DNA of 64,000 nt, from assembly GCF_007994075.1 (NCBI RefSeq), contig NZ_VIWU01000001.1, positions 7,564,001 through 7,628,000 on the forward strand, in the 5' to 3' direction. Source of the stretch: Pseudonocardia hierapolitana (lineage in GTDB: Bacteria; Actinomycetota; Actinomycetes; Mycobacteriales; Pseudonocardiaceae). Each line of letters starts with the position of its first letter. The first letter of the stretch is position 1. The notes under the pieces are model-generated. The model was given only the letters and a program-made list of their open reading frames with translations, was not told the origin of the DNA and did no database searches. This document shows, one piece after another, positions 58,294 to 64,000 of the stretch. Made by a program: the position numbers and the translations under genes.

Positions 58294-59309
58294 CGGGGCC
58301 CGCCCAGCTGGATGCCGTACTGCTGCGTGACCCGGCGGTAGCCGTCGAGGCTGCCCGTCCACTGCGCCCGCAGCTCCTCGCCGCTCACCTCGTTGGGCGT
58401 GAGCTGGTTGTCGGCGTTGAACTGCCGGTAGGCATCGGTGACGAACGCCTTCTGGAACGCCGCGCGCAGCCGGTCCAGCACAGCGGGCGGCGTGCCCTTC
58501 GGCGCGGCGACCGCGCGGGACTGCTGCACCGGCACGTCGTAGCCCGCCTCCACCGCGGTGGGCGTGTCGGGCAGGTACGAGGGCCGCTCCCGCGCGAACG
58601 TGACGATCGGCGTGAGCGCGCCCGCCTGGATCTGCTCGACGGCCTCGCCGAGCTGGATCGACCCGACGTCGACCTGGCCGCCGAGCACCGCGGTGAGTGT
58701 GGGGGAGCCGCCGTCGAAGGGCACCGCGCTGGCGGGGATTCCGGCCTGGTTGAACAGCAATGCCTGGGACAGCTCGCTGCCGGTGCCGACGCCCGTGGTG
58801 CCGTAGGTGATCGGCCGACCCGCGTTCGCCAGGTCCTGCACGGTGCGGAGACCGGAGGACGCCGCGGTGACGAGGACGTAGTCGTCCTGGGACACCCCGG
58901 TGATGATCTCGTAGTCGGCGAGGTCGACGGCCTCGTCCGGCGAGACCGCGAGGGGCGTGATGTAGGCGAGGCTGCCATTGAAGATCATCAGACGGTGCCC
59001 GTCCGGCGCGGCGGTCGCCAACTCGCGGGCGGCGAGGGCGCCGTTGGCACCGGGCCGGTTCTCGACGACGACCGGCACGCCCAGGTCGTCGGACGCCGGT
59101 TCGGCGAGCGCGCGGGCGATCAGGTCGGTGCTGCCGCCGGGGTCGGCGCCGACGAGGATGGTGACCGGGTCCCCGCCCGGGAACTCCGCTGCACCCGAGT
59201 TGCCGGAGCCGCCGGAGTCGAGGTTGCCGCCACAGGCGGTGAGCGAGACGGCGAGGGCGAGCCCGAGCCCGATCGCGGGCCACCGGCGCCCGGCGACGGT
59301 CCTTGTCAT
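58290..59309 (-). CDS. tctC: Tripartite tricarboxylate transporter substrate-binding protein TctC
   Basis: A 339-residue exported lipoprotein with a Sec signal ending [10 protein letters not shown] (lipobox Cys about 26). It then has the Bug/TctC fold: [22 protein letters not shown] and [26 protein letters not shown] (the anion-binding beta2 loop), plus [22 protein letters not shown]. It captures a carboxylate outside the cell. ATG 59309 has GGGGAGA about 5 nt upstream. First gene of its operon, divergent from a LysR regulator, so probably induced by the same acid. Confidence 0.92.
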   Translation of the reverse strand: MTRTVAGRRWPAIGLGLALAVSLTACGGNLDSGGSGNSGAAEFPGGDPVTILVGADPGGSTDLIARALAEPASDDLGVPVVVENRPGANGALAARELATAAPDGHRLMIFNGSLAYITPLAVSPDEAVDLADYEIITGVSQDDYVLVTAASSGLRTVQDLANAGRPITYGTTGVGTGSELSQALLFNQAGIPASAVPFDGGSPTLTAVLGGQVDVGSIQLGEAVEQIQAGALTPIVTFARERPSYLPDTPTAVEAGYDVPVQQSRAVAAPKGTPPAVLDRLRAAFQKAFVTDAYRQFNADNQLTPNEVSGEELRAQWTGSLDGYRRVTQQYGIQLGGPR

Positions 59310-59376
59310 GTCGTTCTCCCCTTCGAGAAGCCGAGCCTTGCCGGGGCAGCCTAGGAACGCCGGTCATGCCTGTCCA

Positions 59377-59396
59377 AATCCGATGCGGCATGGATT
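59377..59396. promoter_or_regulatory. LysR-type inverted repeat in the tctC/lysR promoter
   Basis: AATCC-N10-GGATT (59377-59396) lies 15 bp before the LysR ATG and about 68 bp before the tctC start, within the 101-bp divergent spacer. The arrangement suits a LysR-family site that represses its own gene and activates tctC. Arms are short, so confidence is modest. Confidence 0.45.
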
Positions 59397-59410
59397 GATA
59401 CCGTCCGTGC

Positions 59411-60304
59411 ATGGCTTACACGCTCGAGCAGCTGCGCGGTTTCGTGGCGGTGGCCGACGAGCTGCACTTCGGCCGGGCCGCCGCCCGCCTGAAGATGACC
59501 CAGCCCCCGCTGTCGCGGCAGATCCAGAAGCTGGAGCGGGCCGTCGGCGCGCAGCTCCTCGTGCGCGACAACCGCCGCGTCAACCTCACGGCGGCCGGCC
59601 GGGTGTTCCTCACCGAGGCCCGGCGGCTGCTGGCACTGGCCGACGCGGCCCCCGACCTGGCGCGGCGGGTCTCGTCGGGCACCAGCGGCGTGGTGCGCAT
59701 CGGGTTCACCGCCGCATCCACCTACGGCGTCCTCGGCGCGCTGCTCAACGAGCTCGGCCGGCAGCTGCCCGACGTCGACGTGGACCTCGCGGAGATGGTC
59801 ACCCGCGAGCAGGTCGCGGCGCTGGCCAACCGGGAGATCGACCTCGGGCTCGCCCGACCGCCGTTCGACCGCGACACGTTCGACTCCCGGCTGCTGCACC
59901 GGGAGCCGATGCTCGTGGCGGCGCCGCCCGGTCACCGCCTGCTCGAACTCGAGCGCGACGCCACGGCCGAGGACCTCGTCGGCGAGCCGGTCGTCATGCA
60001 CTCGCCCACCAAGGCGCGCTACTTCTACGACCTGATCGCCGGGGTCGTGCCGATCCCCGAGGAGGACATCGTCCACAGCGTGAGCCAGGTGCTCACCATG
60101 CTCTGGCTCGTGGCGGCGGGCCGGGGCATCGCGTTCGTGCCGGCGTCGGCCACGCGGCTGCGGATCGAGGGGGTCGGGTTCGTGCGGCTGGCCACGCCCG
60201 TACCCGAACCGGCGGAGCTGCACCTGCTGTGGGCGCGCGAGTCCGCCAATCCGGCGCTGTGGCGGGTCCTCGACGTCCTGGACGGCTTCGCGGGGACGCG
60301 CTGA
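59411..60304 (+). CDS. LysR-family transcriptional regulator
   Basis: A 297-residue regulator: helix-turn-helix [46 protein letters not shown] (residues 5-50), then the effector domain [23 protein letters not shown] with [12 protein letters not shown] and FVPASATRL. The length is standard. It is divergent from tctCBA-usp and followed by the aldarate genes, so it likely activates one or both groups when glucarate or galactarate is present. The ligand is inferred. Confidence 0.9.
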   Translation: MAYTLEQLRGFVAVADELHFGRAAARLKMTQPPLSRQIQKLERAVGAQLLVRDNRRVNLTAAGRVFLTEARRLLALADAAPDLARRVSSGTSGVVRIGFTAASTYGVLGALLNELGRQLPDVDVDLAEMVTREQVAALANREIDLGLARPPFDRDTFDSRLLHREPMLVAAPPGHRLLELERDATAEDLVGEPVVMHSPTKARYFYDLIAGVVPIPEEDIVHSVSQVLTMLWLVAAGRGIAFVPASATRLRIEGVGFVRLATPVPEPAELHLLWARESANPALWRVLDVLDGFAGTR

Positions 60305-60350
60305 CACCCATCGCGATTCCTGCTGGGTATCGCGCCATGCGGAACTGCTC

Positions 60351-60388
60351 TTGGACAGGCATCGTTGCGCTTTCTACGGTTTCCCGCG
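60351..60388 (+). promoter_or_regulatory. Leaderless promoter of kdgD
   Basis: TTGGAC (60351-60356) and TACGGT (60375-60380) are spaced 18 bp, placing transcription start at or next to GTG 60388, with no ribosome site. GCATCGTTGC (60359-60368) between the boxes repeats 10 bases of the LacI-operator region near 35438-35447, a possible half-site shared with the lyase operon. Confidence 0.5.
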
Positions 60389-61302
60389 TGACGCTGCTGC
60401 CCCCGGATGTTCTCGCCGACCGGCTCCGGTCCGGCCTGCTGTCCTTCCCGGTGACCCACTTCGACGCCGACCTCCAGTTCGACGAGCCCCGGTACCGGGA
60501 GCACCTGGCCTGGCAGGCCGGGTTCGACGTCGCGGGCCTGTTCGCCGCCGGCGGTACGGGGGAGGGCTTCTCGCTGACCCCGCCCGAGGTCGACCAGGTC
60601 GTCCGCGCGGCCGTGTCGGAGGTCGGTGGCCGCGTGCCGGTCGTCGCGCCGGCCACCGGCGGTACCGCGCTCGCGGTGGCGCAGGCGAAGGCCGCGCAGG
60701 ACGCGGGCGCCTCGGGGGTGCTGCTGTTCCCGCCCTACCTCACCGAGGCGGGTCAGCGCGGCCTCGCCGAGCACGTCGGCGCCGTGTGCCGGGCCACCGA
60801 CCTCGGCGTGATCGTCTACAGCCGCGCCAATGCCGTCCTCACCGACGCCACGGTGGCCGAGCTCGCCGAGCGCAACCCGAACCTGGTCGGGTTCAAGGAC
60901 GGTGTCGGCGACATCGAGCGGCTCACCCGCATCTACGCCCGCCTCGGCGAACGGCTGACCTACATCGGCGGCCTGCCGACCGCGGAGACGTTCGCGCTCC
61001 CGCTGCTGCAGCTGGGCGTGAGCACCTACTCCTCGGCGCTCTACAACTTCCTGCCCGAGTTCGCGCTGCGCTTCTACGCCGCGGTACGTCGGCAGGACCG
61101 CGAGACGGTGTACCGGCTGCTGTCGGAGTTCGTGATCCCCTACCTCGACATCCGCGACCGCGGGAAGGGCTACGCGGTGTCGATCATCAAGGCGGGCCTG
61201 ACCGCGGTCGGGCGGGACGGCGGCCGCGTGCGCCCGCCGCTCACCGACCTCACCGAGGACGAGCGCGCCGAGCTCGCGACCCTGGTCCAGAAGGTCTCCT
61301 GA
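60388..61302 (+). CDS. kdgD: 5-dehydro-4-deoxyglucarate dehydratase
   Basis: A 304-residue DapA-family enzyme, the usual KdgD length. It converts 5-keto-4-deoxyglucarate to alpha-ketoglutarate semialdehyde with loss of CO2 and water. Markers: [44 protein letters not shown], Tyr in VIVYSRANA and Schiff-base Lys in [13 protein letters not shown], plus [22 protein letters not shown] 60388 fits a leaderless mRNA; ATG 60337 would add 17 residues across the promoter. It is followed after one base by glucarate dehydratase, supplying its substrate. Confidence 0.9.
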   Translation: MTLLPPDVLADRLRSGLLSFPVTHFDADLQFDEPRYREHLAWQAGFDVAGLFAAGGTGEGFSLTPPEVDQVVRAAVSEVGGRVPVVAPATGGTALAVAQAKAAQDAGASGVLLFPPYLTEAGQRGLAEHVGAVCRATDLGVIVYSRANAVLTDATVAELAERNPNLVGFKDGVGDIERLTRIYARLGERLTYIGGLPTAETFALPLLQLGVSTYSSALYNFLPEFALRFYAAVRRQDRETVYRLLSEFVIPYLDIRDRGKGYAVSIIKAGLTAVGRDGGRVRPPLTDLTEDERAELATLVQKVS

Positions 61303-61303
61303 A

Positions 61304-62629
61304 ATGGGATCGCCGACCGTCGCGCGGGTGGAGGTCGTGCCCGTCGCGGGGCACGACAGCATGCTGCTCAACCTGAGCGGCGCGCACGGCCCGTTCTTCA
61401 CCCGCACGATCGCGATCGTCACCGACAGCGCGGGCCGCACCGGTGTCGGTGAGGTGCCCGGCGGCGAGGCGATCCGGCGGACGATCACGGATGCCGCGGA
61501 ACTGCTCGTCGGGCGGCCCGTGGCCAAGGCCGGGTCGCTCCTGCGGTCGGTCGCCGAGGGTTTCGCCGAGCGGGACGCCGGCGGGCGCGGACTGCAGACG
61601 TTCGACCAGCGCACCACGATCCACGCCGTGACGGCCCTCGAGTCCGCCCTGCTCGACCTGTTGGGCCAGCACCTCGGCGTGCCGGTGGCCGAGCTGCTCG
61701 GCGAGGGGCAGCAGCGCACCGAGGTCCCGGTGCTCGGCTACCTGTTCTACGTCGGCGACCGGCGTGCCACCGACCTGCCGTACGTGGCGGAGGAGCACCC
61801 GGCCGACGACTGGGAGCGGCTGCGCCGGGAGCCCGCGCTCACGCCGAAGGACGTGGTGGCCCTCGCCGAGGCCGCGCACGCCCGCTACGGGTTCGCCGAC
61901 TTCAAGCTCAAGGGCGGCGTGCTCGCCGGCGAGGAGGAGGTCGCCGCGGTGCGCGCGCTGGCGGCCCGGTTCCCGGACGCGCGCATCACCCTCGACCCGA
62001 ACGGGGCGTGGCCACTGGCCGAGGCCGTCGAGCTGTGCCGCGACCTGCACGACGTGCTCGCCTACGCGGAGGACCCCGTCGGCGACGAGGGTGGCTTCTC
62101 GGGCCGGGAGATCATGGCCGAGTTCCGGCGGGCCACCGGCCTGCCCACCGCCACCAACATGATCGCGACGGACTGGCGGCAGCTCGCGCACGCCGTCCGC
62201 GCCGGCGCCGTCGACATCCCGCTCGCCGACCCGCACTTCTGGACCATGCGCGGGTCCGTCCGCGTCGCCCAGCTCTGCGCCGGATTCGGGCTGACCTGGG
62301 GCTCGCACTCCAACAACCACTTCGACGTGTCGCTCGCGATGTTCACCCACGTCGGCGCGGCCGCGCCCGGGCCGATCACGGCGCTCGACACGCACTGGAT
62401 CTGGCAGGACGGGCAGGCGCTCACACGCGAGCCGTTGCAGATCCAGGACGGGAGGATCGCGGTGCCGACCGCGCCCGGGCTCGGCGTGGAGCTCGACCCC
62501 GACGCCCTCGCCGCCGCCCACGAGCGCTACCGCGAGCACGGGCTGGGCGCGCGAGACGACGCCGTGGCGATGCAGTACCTCGTGCCGGGCTGGGAGTTCG
62601 ACCCCAAGCGCCCGTGCTTGGTCCGTTGA
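61304..62629 (+). CDS. gudD: Glucarate dehydratase
   Basis: A 441-residue enolase-superfamily enzyme that dehydrates D-glucarate (and often L-idarate) to 5-keto-4-deoxyglucarate. Signature: [24 protein letters not shown], the KxK pair in [10 protein letters not shown], metal ligands in [27 protein letters not shown] and [11 protein letters not shown], and catalytic His in [19 protein letters not shown]. The ending [20 protein letters not shown] is typical of GudD. ATG 61304 follows the kdgD stop by one base. Confidence 0.92.
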   Translation: MGSPTVARVEVVPVAGHDSMLLNLSGAHGPFFTRTIAIVTDSAGRTGVGEVPGGEAIRRTITDAAELLVGRPVAKAGSLLRSVAEGFAERDAGGRGLQTFDQRTTIHAVTALESALLDLLGQHLGVPVAELLGEGQQRTEVPVLGYLFYVGDRRATDLPYVAEEHPADDWERLRREPALTPKDVVALAEAAHARYGFADFKLKGGVLAGEEEVAAVRALAARFPDARITLDPNGAWPLAEAVELCRDLHDVLAYAEDPVGDEGGFSGREIMAEFRRATGLPTATNMIATDWRQLAHAVRAGAVDIPLADPHFWTMRGSVRVAQLCAGFGLTWGSHSNNHFDVSLAMFTHVGAAAPGPITALDTHWIWQDGQALTREPLQIQDGRIAVPTAPGLGVELDPDALAAAHERYREHGLGARDDAVAMQYLVPGWEFDPKRPCLVR

Positions 62630-62660
62630 GTTGTCGTTCGCCGACCTGCAGAGGAGCAGT

Positions 62661-63794
62661 ATGAGTGCCGTCCTGGACCGGATCGAATCGGTCACGCTGT
62701 CGTCGGTGACGTTGCCGCTCCCGACCGGCATCAGCGACGCGAAGGTGCTCACCGGCCGGCAGCGGCCGATGACCGAGGTCGCGTTCCTCTTCGCCGAGAT
62801 CACCACCGAGGCCGGCTTCGAGGGCGTCGGGTTCGGCTACTCGAAGCGGGCCGGCGGACCGGCGCAGTTCGCCCACGCCCGCGAGGTCGCGCCCGACCTG
62901 ATCGGGGAGGACCCCAGCGACATCGGCCGGCTGTGGACCAAGCTCGTCTGGGCGGGCGCCTCCGTGGGGCGCAGCGGCGCGGCCACCCAGGCCCTCGCCG
63001 CGATCGACGTGGCGCTGTGGGACCTCAAGGCCAAGCGCGCCGGCCTGCCGCTGGCCAAGCTGCTCGGGGCTCACCGCGACTCCGTGCGCTGCTACAACAC
63101 CTCCGGCGGCTTCCTGCACGAGCCGATCGAACAGGTCCTCGACAACGCAACGAGCACCCTCGAGTCCGGCGTCGGCGGCATCAAGATCAAGGTCGGACAG
63201 CCCGACCGCGCCGAGGACCTGCGCCGCGTCCGCGCCGTCCGCGAGCACATCGGCGACGCGCCGCTCATGGTGGACGCCAACCAGCAGTGGGACCGGCCCA
63301 CCGCGATGCGGGTCGGGCGCGCCCTGGAGGAGTTCGACCTCGTGTGGATCGAGGAGCCCCTCGACGCCTACGACGCCGAGGGGCACGCCGCGCTGGCCCG
63401 GTCGCTGGACACCGCGGTCGCGTCCGGCGAGATGCTCACGAGCGTCGCCGAGCACGCCGAGCTGATCCGCCACGGCGCCGTCGACATCCTGCAGCCCGAC
63501 GCCCCGCGCATCGGCGGCATCACCCAGTTCCTCAAGCTCGCCGCCCTCGCCGAGCACCGGAACCTGCAGCTCGCGCCGCACTTCGCGATGGAGATCCACG
63601 TCCACCTCGCGGCCGCCTACCCGATCGAGCCGTGGGTGGAGCACTTCGACTGGCTCTACCCGCTCTTCCCCGAGCGCCTCGAGATCCGCGACGGCCGCAT
63701 GCACCTGTCGGACCGTCCCGGCCTGGGTATCACCCTGAGCGAGCAGGCCCGGGCCTGGACGGTCGAGAGGATCACGGTCGACAAGCCCCGCTGA
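62661..63794 (+). CDS. Enolase-superfamily sugar-acid dehydratase (talarate/galactarate type)
   Basis: A 377-residue MR-subgroup enolase enzyme. The catalytic KxK is in GGIKIKVGQPDR; metal ligands lie in LMVDANQQWD, VWIEEPLDAYD and ASGEMLTS; the His general base lies in LAPHFAMEIHVHLAAAYP. The opening (VTLPLPTGISDAKVLTGRQRPMTEVAFLFAEI) and CYNTSGGFL resemble L-talarate/galactarate dehydratases, so it probably adds galactarate or a related aldarate to the glucarate route, though a mandelate-racemase-like epimerase cannot be ruled out. ATG 62661 has GAGGAG at good spacing, 31 bp after gudD. Last gene before the terminal repeats. Confidence 0.85.
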   Translation: MSAVLDRIESVTLSSVTLPLPTGISDAKVLTGRQRPMTEVAFLFAEITTEAGFEGVGFGYSKRAGGPAQFAHAREVAPDLIGEDPSDIGRLWTKLVWAGASVGRSGAATQALAAIDVALWDLKAKRAGLPLAKLLGAHRDSVRCYNTSGGFLHEPIEQVLDNATSTLESGVGGIKIKVGQPDRAEDLRRVRAVREHIGDAPLMVDANQQWDRPTAMRVGRALEEFDLVWIEEPLDAYDAEGHAALARSLDTAVASGEMLTSVAEHAELIRHGAVDILQPDAPRIGGITQFLKLAALAEHRNLQLAPHFAMEIHVHLAAAYPIEPWVEHFDWLYPLFPERLEIRDGRMHLSDRPGLGITLSEQARAWTVERITVDKPR

Positions 63795-63961
63795 CGCCGC
63801 CGGACTCGTGCCGGGACGCCGGACTCGCCGTGCCGGGACGTCGGACTCGCCGTGTCAGGACGTCGGACTCGCCGTGTCAGGACGTCGGACTCGCCGGTCC
63901 GGGTGAGTCGGGCGTCCCCGCACGGCGAGTCGTGCGTTCGAGCACGGCGAGTCGTGCATCT
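63795..63961. repeat. 22-bp-phased repeats, five direct then three inverted units
   Basis: GGACTCG(CCGTG) occurs at 63802, 63821, 63843, 63865 and 63887, the last four exactly 22 bp apart. GAGTC units then follow at 63905, 63927 and 63949, also 22 bp apart, in inverted orientation (GCACGGCGAGTC against GACTCGCCGTGC). The array follows the last dehydratase stop and can form a large stem. The rest, to the right edge, shows no gene. Confidence 0.7.
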
Positions 63962-64000
63962 CGATCTGACGAAACGGTCCCATCGTCCTACGCTCCGCGG

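Noticed and set aside
63795..63961. CRISPR array
   Set aside because: Repeats abut with no unique 30-40 bp spacers, contain inverted copies, and no cas gene is present.
1..64000. rRNA, tRNA, integrase or insertion-sequence genes
   Set aside because: No matching structures or protein motifs were recognised by eye on either strand; a covariance-model scan was not possible.

Overview
The window is very GC-rich. Many genes start with GTG, often through GTGA stop/start overlaps, and several promoters appear leaderless. Protein families include the mycothiol-linked DinB fold, DUF1707, PASTA-containing class A PBPs, DHA2 efflux pumps and fused indolepyruvate ferredoxin oxidoreductase. This points to an actinobacterial chromosome, most likely a Pseudonocardiales relative; the genus is inferred from overall style, not from a marker gene. 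No rRNA, tRNA, transposase, integrase or CRISPR array was seen.

Layout. 1-12.4 kb: partial secreted LysM-type protein, TPR protein, APC permease, membrane-anchored pseudokinase, DinB protein and DHA2 efflux pump divergent from a MarR regulator across an operator array, an unknown protein divergent from a TetR regulator, a flippase fused to a phosphotransferase-like domain, a Rid protein and an L,D-transpeptidase. 12.6-20.2 kb: heterodimeric ABC exporter whose degeneration is confined to one ATP site, then a fused indolepyruvate oxidoreductase divergent from an Lrp/AsnC regulator. 20.2-22.2 kb: remnant of a C-P lyase (phn) operon, with phnM intact and 'phnD joined to phnL' by an apparent internal deletion. 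22.4-26.3 kb: 2-keto-3-deoxygluconate catabolism (aldolase, kinase), an Nramp-like transporter lacking the metal motif, and a pirin. 26.3-34.1 kb: trypsin/STAND/propeller protein, DUF1707 protein, class A PBP, maleylpyruvate-isomerase-like protein.

34.3-63.8 kb is a large sugar-acid and polysaccharide catabolic region. A LacI regulator is divergent from an ABC importer, an SDR, two heparinase II/III-like lyases and a YesL-like protein. After an ArsR-phosphatase fusion and a VOC protein, a GntR regulator is divergent from a second ABC importer, a GH39 glycosidase, an aldehyde dehydrogenase, a DapA-family enzyme and an IlvD-family dehydratase, a set resembling the non-phosphorylative pentose (Weimberg-type) route. 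After LysE come a TctCBA carboxylate transporter with a universal stress protein, divergent from a LysR regulator, KdgD, glucarate dehydratase and a second enolase-superfamily dehydratase. Inferred flow: imported oligo-uronides are cleaved inside the cell to keto-deoxy acids, which go to KDG kinase and aldolase; imported aldarates go through the dehydratases and KdgD to alpha-ketoglutarate semialdehyde; the aldehyde dehydrogenase then makes alpha-ketoglutarate. Neither ABC importer has a local ATPase, so a shared MsiK-type ATPase elsewhere is expected.

Regulatory and repeat DNA is rich: near-perfect operators upstream of most regulators, a dispersed double-hairpin element, 64-bp palindromic units before lysE, and 22-bp-phased repeats with an inverted arm at the right edge.
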